NCBI GenBank assembly: GCA_016713565.1
Contig: JADJOX010000007.1
Location: forward strand, 1,292,501-1,356,500
From: Ignavibacteriota bacterium
GTDB taxonomy: Bacteria > Bacteroidota > Ignavibacteria > Ignavibacteriales > Melioribacteraceae
Direction: 5' to 3'
DNA: 64,000 nt
Shown here: positions 44,820 to 53,860 of the stretch, in pieces
Layout of the letters: every line of letters starts with the position of its first letter
Numbering within the stretch: the stretch's first letter is position 1
Translations under genes and position numbers: made by a program
Notes under the pieces: model-generated
The model's database searches: none
The model's input: the letters and a program-made list of their open reading frames with translations, nothing else
What the model was told of the DNA's origin: nothing

Positions 44820-45001
44820 CAGAATATTTATTTTATTTCAAAAAATAATAGCTTGAAAATTTACGTTTTTTAACAATAAAATGGATGACTTTGTGTTATA
44901 ATAGAATAAATAAATCATTGTAATTATCGATTCATTTTTGACACATTTAAACTAATTTTAGTTTAATTTAATTTTATGTTTAAAATTTATTAATAACTCT
45001 C

Positions 45002-46030
45002 TTGGTACTTATAAAACTAAATAATAGAAAAATTTTAATTTCACTATTGATTATTTTGCTAATTAGCTGCAGTAATGAAAAAAACGTTAAGGTTTCCAAA
45101 TCGGAACAGATATCCGAAACCGAAAAAATCAAAACGGAAAAAGTAATATTAAACAAAACAGCGGATAGCTTAAATAAAAAAATCGAATCCTTAAATACCC
45201 AAAAATCTAAGTTGAACGATTCGTTAATTTTTTACAATAATATAAATTCAATTATTAAAAATTCTTTTGCGGATCATGTAATAATTGGAAATGAAAGCCT
45301 TGAGAAAATATCAGATTTTTTTAAAAAACTTGGTTTTTCTATAAAAAAAGGAAAATTACATAAAATTGGCTTAACAAATAATTTTATTGAATTTGCTGAT
45401 AATTCCGAATTGGAACTTGTTGAAATTAAAAACCCGTCTGAAAATTTCACAAAGGAATATGATAAATTAATATCTGAAAAAAAATACGGTTTACAATTTG
45501 CAATTCGTGTAAATGAAATTGAAAAGTTGAAAAACAGTTTTGAAAAATTAAATACAATCTTTACCGAAATTCAGAAATACACCGATTTTTCTACATTATC
45601 CGGAAATAAAATAAATACAGAACTGCCTATATTTTTTATACAATTTGAAAAGTTGAATAACTCAATTATAAATCACCCAAACAAAGTAAAAGGAATTTAT
45701 TCGGTTTGGTTTGAAACAAAAAATATAAAAAAAACCGCAGGTCAGTTAGTTGATTTGGGATTTGAACCGATTGGAAATTATGTTATTCCAACATTTTCAA
45801 AAAAAACGGTCGAATTTAAAAATAATAATTTCAGTATTATACTTATAGAATCAGACAAATATGAAATTACCGGATTAAGTTTAATAACCAATAAAAATAT
45901 AGAATTGATGAAAATAATAGATAAAAATTTTGATAAGACATTTACCAATAAAATTATTACGAAACCAAAAAGTGTTTTTCTTCCAAAGGAAATTACAAAA
46001 TCCGTATGGTTGGAATTTTCCGAAAAGTAA
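45002..46030 (+). CDS. Lipoprotein with two glyoxalase-like domains
   Basis: The 342-residue protein starts at a TTG, the only plausible start before its lipoprotein signal (RKILISLLIILLISCSNEK, lipobox LISC). A short charged coiled-coil segment (about residues 40-75) follows. Two glyoxalase-like halves come next: ADHVIIGNESLEKISDFFKKLGFSIKKGKLHKIGLTNNFIEFADNSELELVEIK, and later VKGIYSVWFETKNIKKTAGQLVDLGFEPIG. This matches the glyoxalase-like (PF13468-type) group. Function unknown; it is probably membrane-anchored. Confidence 0.72.
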   Translation: MVLIKLNNRKILISLLIILLISCSNEKNVKVSKSEQISETEKIKTEKVILNKTADSLNKKIESLNTQKSKLNDSLIFYNNINSIIKNSFADHVIIGNESLEKISDFFKKLGFSIKKGKLHKIGLTNNFIEFADNSELELVEIKNPSENFTKEYDKLISEKKYGLQFAIRVNEIEKLKNSFEKLNTIFTEIQKYTDFSTLSGNKINTELPIFFIQFEKLNNSIINHPNKVKGIYSVWFETKNIKKTAGQLVDLGFEPIGNYVIPTFSKKTVEFKNNNFSIILIESDKYEITGLSLITNKNIELMKIIDKNFDKTFTNKIITKPKSVFLPKEITKSVWLEFSEK

Positions 46031-46064
46031 TAATTTTTATAAGAGCGGAATCTGCAATTTATTA

Positions 46065-46853
46065 TTAACTTTTTGCTGCTCTTTTTAATTCTTTAACTAA
46101 TTCAATTGTTTTAGTAAAATTTTTATCATCGTTTGATAATGTTCTAACAATTGCACTTCCGACAATTACGCCATCGCAAAACGGCGAAAATTTCTTTACA
46201 TCTTCAGCTGTAGATATTCCAAAGCCTATTTGCATTTTATTGTTCTTTACAATTGAATAAGTTCTTTTAAGATTTTCAAAAACATAGTTGTCAAACTTTT
46301 CACGCACACCGGTTGTTCCTACTACGCTTACGCAATAAACAAATCCGCTGCTTTTATTATCAATTGCTGAAATTCTCTTTTGACTTGAAGTAGGCGTTGT
46401 TAATAAAATTTTATCAATTTCTTTAAATTCGTTTTTATAAAAATCGTCATATTCCTCAAGAGGTATATCGGGAATAATAATTCCGTCTACTTTTGCATTT
46501 ATGCAATATTGAACAAATTTCTTTTTTCCGAACGCCAATACAGGATTGCTTGAACTCATAATTACAATTGGAATATCGGATTTTTTTCTGATCTCTGAGA
46601 TTAAATTGAAAGTTGTTAGCAAATTTACATTGTTCTTTAAAGCAACCGTATACGAAGACTGAATTACCGGACCATCGGCAAGAGAATCTCCGAAAGGTAA
46701 ACCAATTTCAAGAATATCAGCTCCCGCTTTTTCAATGCTTAGAGCCAATTCAACAAAATTTTCTATATTGGGAAATCCGGCAGTTAAAAATATTGTTAAC
46801 GCCTTTTCATTTTTTTCATTTAAGGAAGTTATTCTTTCTCTTATTCTGCTCAT
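46065..46853 (-). CDS. trpA: Tryptophan synthase alpha chain
   Basis: The alpha subunit cleaves indole-3-glycerol phosphate to indole and glyceraldehyde 3-phosphate. The 262-residue TIM barrel contains LTIFLTAGFPNIENFVELALSIEKAGADILEIGLPFGDSLADGPVIQSS (catalytic Glu in LEIGLPFGDSLADGP and Asp near DGI). VDGIIIPDIPLEEYDDFYK and VGFGISTAEDV are also present. It is the last gene of the operon and overlaps trpB by an ATGA, so translation is coupled. Confidence 0.97.
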   Translation of the reverse strand: MSRIRERITSLNEKNEKALTIFLTAGFPNIENFVELALSIEKAGADILEIGLPFGDSLADGPVIQSSYTVALKNNVNLLTTFNLISEIRKKSDIPIVIMSSSNPVLAFGKKKFVQYCINAKVDGIIIPDIPLEEYDDFYKNEFKEIDKILLTTPTSSQKRISAIDNKSSGFVYCVSVVGTTGVREKFDNYVFENLKRTYSIVKNNKMQIGFGISTAEDVKKFSPFCDGVIVGSAIVRTLSNDDKNFTKTIELVKELKRAAKS

Positions 46854-48049
46854 ATAATTTTGTTACCTAATTTATCAATAATTGTATTTAAATCTTTATC
46901 GCCTCTGCCGCTTACATTCAAAATAACAATTTCATCTTTTTTCGTTTGCGGCATTAAATATTCCAAATAAGCAAAAGCATGCGCAGTTTCTAAAGCAGGA
47001 AGAATTCCTTCCATTTCCGATATTTTCAATGTTGCGGTTAGAGCTTCTTCATCTGTAATTGAATAATATTTAACACGATTTTCATCCTTTAGAAAACTAT
47101 GTTCAGGACCAACGCCGGGATAATCCAATCCAGCAGAAATTGAATGTACGGGTGAAATTTGACCAAATTCATTTTGCAGCAAATATGTTTTCATTCCGTG
47201 AAAAATTCCTTCGCTGCCCAAAGTCAATGTAGCACAGTGTAAATTGGAATTAATTCCATAACCACCGGCTTCAATTCCAATTAATTTTGTTTCAGTATTT
47301 TCAATAAATTCATAAAATATTCCCATTGCGTTTGAACCGCCGCCAACACAAGCTAAAACATAATCGGGCAATTTCTTTTCTTTTTCTAAGATTTGCTGTT
47401 TTGCTTCTTTTCCAATAATTGACTGAAAATCTCTAACCAGCATTGGATATGGATGAGGACCTACAACTGATCCAATTATATAATGCGTATTTTCAACATT
47501 CGCTATCCAGTCTCTTATTGCTTCATTTGTAGCGTCTTTTAAAGTCCTACTCCCTGAAGAAACCGGAATAACTTTTGCGCCCAACATTTTCATTCTAAAC
47601 ACATTTAATTTTTGCCGTTCAATATCTTCTTCGCCCATATAAACACAGCATTCCATTCCAAATTTCGCGCAAACTGTTGCTGTTGCAACTCCATGCTGTC
47701 CGGCACCAGTTTCAGCAATAATTCTTTTTTTACCCAAATGTTTCGCAATTAATATTTGACCAAGTGCATTATTAAGTTTATGAGCGCCGGTGTGGCATAA
47801 ATCTTCTCTCTTTAAATATATTTTTCCTTTACCAAAATGATTTGTTAATCTTTCTGCAAATGTTAAAGGAGTTGGTCTGCCGTTATAATTTTTCTGCAGA
47901 TCTTCCAGAGCATTTATAAATTCTTCTTCGATTTTCAATTTATTGTAAGTTTGCTCAAGTTCATCTAATGCATAGATCAAAGTTTCTGGCACGTACTTTC
48001 CGCCAAAAACACCAAACTTCCCATCGCTGTTCGGGTAATTGTAATTCAT
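46850..48049 (-). CDS. trpB: Tryptophan synthase beta chain
   Basis: The beta subunit condenses indole with serine using PLP. The 399-residue protein has the TrpB N-terminus GKFGVFGGKYVPETLIYALDELEQTYN and the PLP-lysine motif KREDLCHTGAHKLNNALGQ (Lys in HTGAHKLN). AETGAGQHGVATA and VGGGSNAMGIFYEF (phosphate-binding loop) are also seen. This is the main TrpB1 type that pairs with TrpA. It begins 17 bases after trpF and overlaps trpA by four bases. Confidence 0.98.
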   Translation of the reverse strand: MNYNYPNSDGKFGVFGGKYVPETLIYALDELEQTYNKLKIEEEFINALEDLQKNYNGRPTPLTFAERLTNHFGKGKIYLKREDLCHTGAHKLNNALGQILIAKHLGKKRIIAETGAGQHGVATATVCAKFGMECCVYMGEEDIERQKLNVFRMKMLGAKVIPVSSGSRTLKDATNEAIRDWIANVENTHYIIGSVVGPHPYPMLVRDFQSIIGKEAKQQILEKEKKLPDYVLACVGGGSNAMGIFYEFIENTETKLIGIEAGGYGINSNLHCATLTLGSEGIFHGMKTYLLQNEFGQISPVHSISAGLDYPGVGPEHSFLKDENRVKYYSITDEEALTATLKISEMEGILPALETAHAFAYLEYLMPQTKKDEIVILNVSGRGDKDLNTIIDKLGNKII

Positions 48050-48066
48050 AATTTTTTAATAGTTTA

Positions 48067-48678
48067 TTATTTATTTAGTTTGTTATATTTTTTAAAAAAA
48101 CTTAACATTTTACTTTTATTTTTTTTCCCTGGATACTCTTCAAGTGAAGATGAAACGTCAATAGCATAAGGCAAAATATTTGAAAAAATTTCTTCAAGAT
48201 TTTCTTCTTTAATTCCACCTGCTAAAATTATTTTACTTTTAATGTCTGAAGGAATTGTGTCCCATTTGAAATTTGTACCTGTTCCGCCGAATTCGTTATT
48301 GTTAAAAGTATCCAATAAAATGTTAAAATTTAAATACTGCTTTAAAATATTATAGTCATAATTATTGGAAATTCTCAAGGCTTTAACCACCGGGAAATTA
48401 ATTTCATTAAGATATTCCACATTTTCATCACCATGCAACTGAGCAATATTTAATTTACAGTCCTGCATTATTTGATTAACAATATCAATCCGCTCATTTA
48501 CAAACACCCCGACTTTCAAAATAAATGCCGGTAATTTAGAAATAATATTTTTTACTTCTTCTGCGTCAACCGATCTTTTACTTTTTTTATAAAATATAAA
48601 CCCGATTGCGTCAGCGCCAAGATCACAAGCAAGTTTTGCGTCTTCGTAATTTGTAATACCGCATATTTTAATTTTCAT
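48067..48678 (-). CDS. trpF: Phosphoribosylanthranilate isomerase
   Basis: The 203-residue TIM barrel isomerises phosphoribosylanthranilate in the third pathway step. Signatures are MKIKICGITNYEDAKLACDLGADAIGFIFYKKSKRSV (catalytic Cys in KICGI), LDTFNNNEFGGTGTNFKWD (Asp) and ILAGGIKEENLEEIF. It overlaps the end of trpC by 11 bases. Confidence 0.95.
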   Translation of the reverse strand: MKIKICGITNYEDAKLACDLGADAIGFIFYKKSKRSVDAEEVKNIISKLPAFILKVGVFVNERIDIVNQIMQDCKLNIAQLHGDENVEYLNEINFPVVKALRISNNYDYNILKQYLNFNILLDTFNNNEFGGTGTNFKWDTIPSDIKSKIILAGGIKEENLEEIFSNILPYAIDVSSSLEEYPGKKNKSKMLSFFKKYNKLNK

Positions 48679-49462
48679 AAAAACAAAGGTCTTTAAATAT
48701 TCTTAATTCATTCTTTATATCCGCTGCTTTCATAAAATGCTCGCCGACTAATACTGCTTTTGCTTTTGTTGATTTCACAAAATTGATACTATTCTTTGTC
48801 GAAATTCCACTTTCAGAAACTAATATGTTTTCCAAAGGAATATGAGCCCCAATATTTTTCGTTGTTTCTAAATCAACTTTAAAAGTATTTAAATCTCTGT
48901 TATTTATACCAATAATTTTATTTTGAGAAAAATCGATTTTTTCAATTTCTTCTTTAGAATGCAATTCTAAAAGAACTTCAAGATTATTTTCTTTGGCGGC
49001 GAAAGTTAATTCACTAATTTGATTTTTAGATAGCGCTTCGGAGATTAATAAAATTGCGTCCGCACCGTTTGCTTTGGCTTCAAGTATCTGATACTCGTCA
49101 ATAATAAAATCTTTCCTTAGTAAAGGGACTGTTTTGATTTTCGCAATGTCATTTAAATAGGTAATATTACCTTTAAAGAAATTTTTATCAGTCAGAATTG
49201 AAATAGCGTCAACACCAACATTCATATAAATATCCGCAATTTCAAAGTGATCAAAATCTTCTCTAATAATACCTTTTGAAGGACTGGCTTTTTTAATTTC
49301 CGCAATAATTGAAATTCTTTCTTTATTATTTAATGAATTAAATAAACTTAAATTGGGTTTACCAAAATGCTCAGAATCTTTAAATCTGCTTAAAGTAAAG
49401 TTCTTCTTTAAATTTTTTACTTCATCTTTTTTTACAGAAATTATTTCATTTAAAATTGTCAT
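48668..49462 (-). CDS. trpC: Indole-3-glycerol phosphate synthase
   Basis: The 264-residue TIM barrel forms indole-3-glycerol phosphate. It shows the conserved IIAEIKKASPSKGIIREDFDHFEIADIY, ISILTDKNFFKGNITYL, PLLRKDFIIDEYQILEAKANGADAILLI and IGINNRDLNTFKVDLETT. The catalytic Lys and Glu positions are intact. It overlaps trpD by four bases at its start. Confidence 0.97.
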   Translation of the reverse strand: MTILNEIISVKKDEVKNLKKNFTLSRFKDSEHFGKPNLSLFNSLNNKERISIIAEIKKASPSKGIIREDFDHFEIADIYMNVGVDAISILTDKNFFKGNITYLNDIAKIKTVPLLRKDFIIDEYQILEAKANGADAILLISEALSKNQISELTFAAKENNLEVLLELHSKEEIEKIDFSQNKIIGINNRDLNTFKVDLETTKNIGAHIPLENILVSESGISTKNSINFVKSTKAKAVLVGEHFMKAADIKNELRIFKDLCFYEN

Positions 49463-50478
49463 TTGTGTTTTTCACCGAATTCTTTCAATTGGTTTAACTT
49501 CTTTAATGTTTCGCCTGATTTTATTGATTCCTCGGCGATTGATTTACATTCACTCAAATTATCAGATATTCCGGATGTCTTTAACGCCAATGCAGCATTG
49601 GCAACTACAACATCGTATGCCGGTCCGTTATTTTTGTTTAAAAATATATTATAAATTATTTCGGCATTTTCTTTTGCATTACCGCCTTGGATTTGAGTCA
49701 ATTCAATTTTGGGGAAATCAAAATTCTCATTCGTTAACGAATAGAAATACATTGAATTATCTTGATTTACTTCAAAAACTTTTGTCGTATCTGTTAAAGT
49801 AATTTCATCATATGAATTTTTTGTGCAGAGAAAAGTAACTTTTTCCATTTCCAAAAGCTTTATTGCTTCGCTCATTAATTGAGCAGTTTTATCACTAAAT
49901 GTTCCTATCATTTGTCGCTTTACACCGGCTGGATTTGTTAGCGGACCAAGAATATTAAAAATTGATCTGAATTCTAATTCCTTTCTGATCGGTGCAACGT
50001 GTTTCATTGCCGGATGATAAAGAGGCGCAAACAAAAAAGCAATTCCTATTTCATTTAATGCTTTTTCAGAAAGTTCAGGATTCAGCTGAACATCTACACC
50101 TAATTCATGTAAAACATCTGAACTTCCGCTTTTACTTGAGATTGAACGATTCCCGTGCTTGGCAACACCAACACCGGCTCCTGCAACAACAAAAGAAACA
50201 GCCGTCGAAATGTTGAAAGTCCCCGAACTATCGCCGCCGGTACCGCAAACATCTATTACTTTATCATTATTATATTTTATAGGAATAACTTTTTCGCGCA
50301 TTGCTTTAACAAATCCGGCAACTTCTTCAGAAGTTTCCCCCTTAATTTTAAGTGCAGTAAGTAATGATGCGATTTTCGAATTGTTTTCGTTCCCGCTCAT
50401 TATTGAATACATAACTTGATGAGCTTCATTAAATGATAAACTTTCTCCAGCTATTACTTTTTCTAATTGTTCTTTCAT
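49459..50478 (-). CDS. trpD: Anthranilate phosphoribosyltransferase
   Basis: The 339-residue enzyme transfers phosphoribose to anthranilate. The PRPP-binding loop VIDVCGTGGDSSGTFNISTAVSFVVAGAGVGVAKHGNRSISSKSGSSDVLHELG is complete. The ATG at 50478 overlaps the trpG stop as ATGA, so I prefer it to a TTG at 50490 that would add four residues; coupling with trpG is then tight. Confidence 0.96.
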   Translation of the reverse strand: MKEQLEKVIAGESLSFNEAHQVMYSIMSGNENNSKIASLLTALKIKGETSEEVAGFVKAMREKVIPIKYNNDKVIDVCGTGGDSSGTFNISTAVSFVVAGAGVGVAKHGNRSISSKSGSSDVLHELGVDVQLNPELSEKALNEIGIAFLFAPLYHPAMKHVAPIRKELEFRSIFNILGPLTNPAGVKRQMIGTFSDKTAQLMSEAIKLLEMEKVTFLCTKNSYDEITLTDTTKVFEVNQDNSMYFYSLTNENFDFPKIELTQIQGGNAKENAEIIYNIFLNKNNGPAYDVVVANAALALKTSGISDNLSECKSIAEESIKSGETLKKLNQLKEFGEKHK

Positions 50479-51041
50479 AACTCCAACCAATTTTTAATTA
50501 ATTTTTCACCATCGGGTGTTAATATTGATTCGGGATGAAATTGAATTCCTTCAATTGGATATTTTTTATGACGTACACCCATTATTATATCTTCATCTGT
50601 AAATGATGTAATTTCCAAGTCATCTGAAATTGACTTTCGGTCAATTACAAGTGAATGATATCTGCCTGCATTAAAATTCTGCGGTACATTTTTATAGATC
50701 GTTTTGCCATCATGTAAAACTTTTGAAATTTTTCCATGCATGAGTTTTGGCGCGTTTGTAATTTTTGATCCAAAACAATATCCAATTCCTTGGTGACCGA
50801 GACAAACACCTAATACCGGTATGGTTTTTCCAAGTTCACGAATTACATCAAGCGAAACATTGGAATCTTCCGGTCTACCCGGACCAGGTGAAATTATAAT
50901 TTTATTTGGATTTAATTTTATAATTTCTTCAATAGTAATTTCATCATTTCTTTTAACAATTATATTGTTCGTAAATTTTCCTACAAGCTGAACAAGATTA
51001 TATGTAAAAGAATCGTAATTATCTATTACTAAGATTTTCAT
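50475..51041 (-). CDS. trpG: Anthranilate synthase glutamine amidotransferase component
   Basis: The 188-residue class I amidotransferase supplies ammonia to TrpE. It has ILVIDNYDSFTYNLVQLVGKF, SPGPGRPEDS, PVLGVCLGHQGIGYCFG (nucleophile Cys) and GIQFHPESILTPDGEKLIKNWLEL (catalytic His-Glu). It starts 23 bases before the trpE stop, and its own stop overlaps the trpD start. Confidence 0.97.
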   Translation of the reverse strand: MKILVIDNYDSFTYNLVQLVGKFTNNIIVKRNDEITIEEIIKLNPNKIIISPGPGRPEDSNVSLDVIRELGKTIPVLGVCLGHQGIGYCFGSKITNAPKLMHGKISKVLHDGKTIYKNVPQNFNAGRYHSLVIDRKSISDDLEITSFTDEDIIMGVRHKKYPIEGIQFHPESILTPDGEKLIKNWLEL

Positions 51042-52500
51042 CTATTTCCTCTGCAAATTTTAATGCGCTTACCAAAACAGCCGATTTGTTTTGGATTTCC
51101 TTTAGTTCAAGTTCCGCTTTACTGTCGGCAACAATTCCGGCACCGGCCTGCCAATATATTGTGTCTTTATTTGCAAAAAATGTTCTGATGGCAATACACA
51201 TATCCAAGTTACCGTTAAAATCAATATAACCAACCGAGCCCGCATAAGGTCCTCGTCTAACTTTCTCATATTCATTTATTAATTGAATAGCTCTAATTTT
51301 TGGAGCACCGGATACAGTTCCAGCCGGAAAACTTGCCTTTAACGCATCAATACAATTTTTATTTTGCATTAGTTTTCCTTCAACCCTAGAGACAATATGC
51401 ATTACATGAGAAAATCTATGAACCTTTTTCATTTCACTTACAAATACTGAATTGTGTTCACAAACACGTCCCAAATCATTTCTTGCCAAATCAACGAGCA
51501 TTGTATGTTCTGCTATTTCTTTTTCGTCGTTCATCAAATCCTCTTCAAGCTGTAAATCCTCTTCTTTTGTTTTTCCGCGTCTTCTTGTTCCCGCTATAGG
51601 CAAAATTGTCGCGTTTCCATCTTTTACCTTTAACAAATCTTCTGGCGATGTTCCGATAATTTTTACATCTTCATTAATTTCCATAAAATACATATAAGGT
51701 GATGGATTTATTATTCGCAAGGCACGGTATACATTAAGTAAATCTCCTTCAAATTCTTGTTCGAATCTTTCCGAAATCACTAATTGAAAAACGTCACCAT
51801 TATAAATATTGTCCTTTATTTTTTCAATCTTTGAAGAAAATTCTTCGAAATTAATCTTAGTTCCAATTTCTGATTTTGACTTGAATTTATTTTGATATGA
51901 AATTGGCTGAATAATTTTTTTTCTAATTTCCGAAATTCTGAAAATGGCATTTTCATAGGCCTTCTCTGCTTTTTCAAAATCTTCAGAAAAAACATTTGCA
52001 ATTAAAATTATTCTATGTTTGTAATGATCAAAGGCAATTATTGTATCAAACAATCCCAATATTGAATTTGGGAATTCTTGGGTTAAGTTTTTATTGAAGT
52101 GAATTGTATTTTCAATTTTGGAAATTATTTCAAATCCCAAATAACCAATAATTCCTCCAGTAAAATCGGGCAATTCCTCTATTTGAGGATGATTGTATTT
52201 TTCAACAAGCGAATGAAGATAATCAAGCAGTTCAATATTAATGCTTTCGGTTTTTCCGTTTTTAGTGATTGTGATATGATTGTTTTCGGATTGAATTATT
52301 TCCTTTGGCGATGTTCCAATAAATGAGTAACGAGCTAGCCTTCCAATACCTTCAACGGATTCCAGCAAAAAAGAAAATTTATTTTTTTCTCTAATTTTTA
52401 AATAAGCTAAAACAGGAGTTAATAAATCAGCTGTAATAATTTCATAAACCGGAATTACATTATAACTTTTTGAAAGTTCTTCAAATTCTTCAAATTTCAT
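51019..52500 (-). CDS. trpE: Anthranilate synthase component I
   Basis: The 493-residue enzyme converts chorismate to anthranilate and is the first committed step. The N-terminal part has FSFLLESVEGIGRLARYSFIG; LLES is the tryptophan-binding feedback motif of the family. The chorismate-binding C-terminal part shows GDVFQLVISERFEQEFEGDLLNVYRALRIINPSPYMYFMEI, IAGTRRRGKT, MLVDLARNDLGRVCE, HVMHIVSRVEGKL and ASFPAGTVSGAPKIRA. It is the first structural gene of the operon and is preceded by a leader peptide and attenuator. Confidence 0.97.
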   Translation of the reverse strand: MKFEEFEELSKSYNVIPVYEIITADLLTPVLAYLKIREKNKFSFLLESVEGIGRLARYSFIGTSPKEIIQSENNHITITKNGKTESINIELLDYLHSLVEKYNHPQIEELPDFTGGIIGYLGFEIISKIENTIHFNKNLTQEFPNSILGLFDTIIAFDHYKHRIILIANVFSEDFEKAEKAYENAIFRISEIRKKIIQPISYQNKFKSKSEIGTKINFEEFSSKIEKIKDNIYNGDVFQLVISERFEQEFEGDLLNVYRALRIINPSPYMYFMEINEDVKIIGTSPEDLLKVKDGNATILPIAGTRRRGKTKEEDLQLEEDLMNDEKEIAEHTMLVDLARNDLGRVCEHNSVFVSEMKKVHRFSHVMHIVSRVEGKLMQNKNCIDALKASFPAGTVSGAPKIRAIQLINEYEKVRRGPYAGSVGYIDFNGNLDMCIAIRTFFANKDTIYWQAGAGIVADSKAELELKEIQNKSAVLVSALKFAEEIDENLSNR

Positions 52501-52604
52501 TTTATGCCCATTTAATTTTTTCTTTTCTTCTTTACCGCTTATTTTAGTTTTATAAGATGTTAAAAATTGAGAACATGATTAAAAATTTTATTTTAGCATA
52601 TAAC

Positions 52605-52642
52605 AAAAAACCCTTCTCAGTGATTTACCAAAGAAGGGTTTT
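52605..52642 (-). terminator. trp attenuator (intrinsic terminator)
   Basis: On the - strand an 11-bp stem AAAACCCTTCT/AGAAGGGTTTT (positions 52642-52632 and 52617-52607) with a 14-base loop is followed by a run of U. It lies between the trpL stop codon and trpE. TCAGTGA just after the trpL stop codon can pair with TCACTGA in the loop, and GGGT at the trpL stop can pair with ACCC in the stem, giving competing structures. Confidence 0.85.
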
Positions 52643-52666
52643 AAATTTCCTAATATATTTCACTGA

Positions 52667-52741
52667 TTACCCGTTATTTGATATACTCCACCACCAGGAC
52701 CAGTTGTTTAATTTGCCGTATGTTAAATTCATTTTGTTCAT
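52667..52741 (-). CDS. trpL: trp operon leader peptide
   Basis: A 24-codon ORF on the - strand reads MNKMNLTYGKLNN then WSWWW then SISNNG and stops at 52667. Four Trp codons in a window of five, immediately before an intrinsic terminator and the trpE gene, are the hallmark of a ribosome-mediated attenuation leader. When charged tRNA-Trp is scarce, the ribosome would stall at these codons and favour the anti-terminator. The peptide has no other role. It was found by reading the untranslated region upstream of trpE. Confidence 0.88.
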   Translation of the reverse strand: MNKMNLTYGKLNNWSWWWSISNNG

Positions 52742-52751
52742 CTTGATGTGC

Positions 52752-52781
52752 AAGATAAATTATTTTATTGTAAAATGTCAA
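52752..52781 (-). promoter_or_regulatory. Probable trp operon promoter
   Basis: On the - strand, TTGACA (52781-52776) is followed after 17-18 bases by TTATCT/TATCTT (52758-52752). This gives a transcription start only about 5-8 bases before the trpL ATG at 52741, so the leader would be nearly leaderless. The element partly also fits the Bacteroidota pattern. No Trp repressor operator is visible. Confidence 0.5.
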
Positions 52782-52950
52782 TAAGAAAAAGTATTTACGG
52801 TAAATTTTATTGAATAAAAATTACTTATATAAAGTTATTAAGTATATTCACACAAAATTTTCGGTAAAAGTATTACTTTGTAAAATTTGAAAATTGATCA
52901 ATCTGGTGAATGAGGTAAGAATTTAATTAAGGCTAATTTAGCACATAAAA

Positions 52951-52978
52951 AAAGCGGTCAAGTTTCCCAGACCGCTTT
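52951..52978 (-). terminator. Intrinsic terminator of the primary sigma gene
   Basis: On the - strand a perfect 9-bp stem AAAGCGGTC/GACCGCTTT with a 10-base loop is followed by a run of seven T. It lies about 20 bases after the rpoD stop codon. Confidence 0.85.
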
Positions 52979-52999
52979 ATAAAATACAAATTATTTTTT

Positions 53000-53860
53000 T
53001 TAACCAAGATATACTTTAAGTTTTTTGCTTCTTGATGCGTGACGCAGTTTTCTTAAAGCTTGTTCTTTTATTTGTCTAACTCTTTCACGAGTTAAATTTA
53101 GTATTTCACCAATTTCTTCAAGAGTTGCCGTATATTCCGTATTAAATCCAAAATATAATTTAATTACAGTAGCTTCTTTTTCAGATAAAGTAGAAAGTAC
53201 TCTTTCAATTTCATTTCTTAAAGATTCGCTCATTAAACGATGATCGGGCTGCGGCTGATCTTCGTTTGGCATAATATCCAAAAGACTACTTTTACTATCT
53301 TCACTTTGAGAAAAAGGCGCATCAACAGAAACTTGTCTGCCTGAATGACGAAGTGTATAAGCAACGTCATCAACATTCATTTCCAATTCTTGAGCAATTT
53401 CTTCAACACTTGGTTTTCTTTCAAGTTCTTGTTCAAGCATACTTGCTGCTTTGGAAATTTTGGACAATTCTCCAACTCTGTTCAATGGTAAACGAACCAT
53501 TCTTGATTGATCTGCAATAGCTTGCATAATTGATTGACGTATCCACCATACGGCGTAGGATATAAATTTGAATCCTCTCGTTTCGTCAAATTTCTTTGCA
53601 GCTTTAATCAAACCAAGATTGCCTTCGTTAATTAAATCGCTTAGTGGTAATCCTTGATGTTGGTATTGTTTAGCAACACTTACCACAAACCTTAAATTAG
53701 CTTTTGTAAGCTTATCTAAAGCAGCTTTATCTCCATTTCTTATTTTAATGGCAAGTTCTATTTCCTCGTCTGGAGTAATAAGATCAACTTTGCCAATTTC
53801 CTGGAAATATTTGTCCAACGATTGACTTTCTCTGTTGGTTATTTGTTTGGTGATTTTCAA
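53000..53860 (-). CDS. rpoD: Primary RNA polymerase sigma factor (sigma-A/RpoD type)
   Basis: The 286-residue protein is the short, Bacteroidota-type housekeeping sigma factor that lacks the long region 1.1. It has region 1.2 (SLDKYFQEIGKVDLITPDEEIELAIKIRNGD), region 2 (DLINEGNLGLIKAAKKFDETRGFKFISYAVWWIRQSIMQAI), region 3 (LNRVGELSKISKAASMLEQELERKPSVEEIA) and region 4 (TATLEEIGEILNLTRERVRQIKEQALRKLRH). The start is a TTG at 53860 directly after an in-frame TAA, with GGAG eight bases upstream. No ATG exists nearby, and the KITK... beginning fits the family, so the TTG start is well supported. Confidence 0.95.
   Translation of the reverse strand: MKITKQITNRESQSLDKYFQEIGKVDLITPDEEIELAIKIRNGDKAALDKLTKANLRFVVSVAKQYQHQGLPLSDLINEGNLGLIKAAKKFDETRGFKFISYAVWWIRQSIMQAIADQSRMVRLPLNRVGELSKISKAASMLEQELERKPSVEEIAQELEMNVDDVAYTLRHSGRQVSVDAPFSQSEDSKSSLLDIMPNEDQPQPDHRLMSESLRNEIERVLSTLSEKEATVIKLYFGFNTEYTATLEEIGEILNLTRERVRQIKEQALRKLRHASRSKKLKVYLG

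Noticed and set aside
52557..52784. A + strand ORF across the trp leader region
   Set aside because: It runs antisense through the terminator and leader peptide and has no family features; the - strand leader peptide explains the region.
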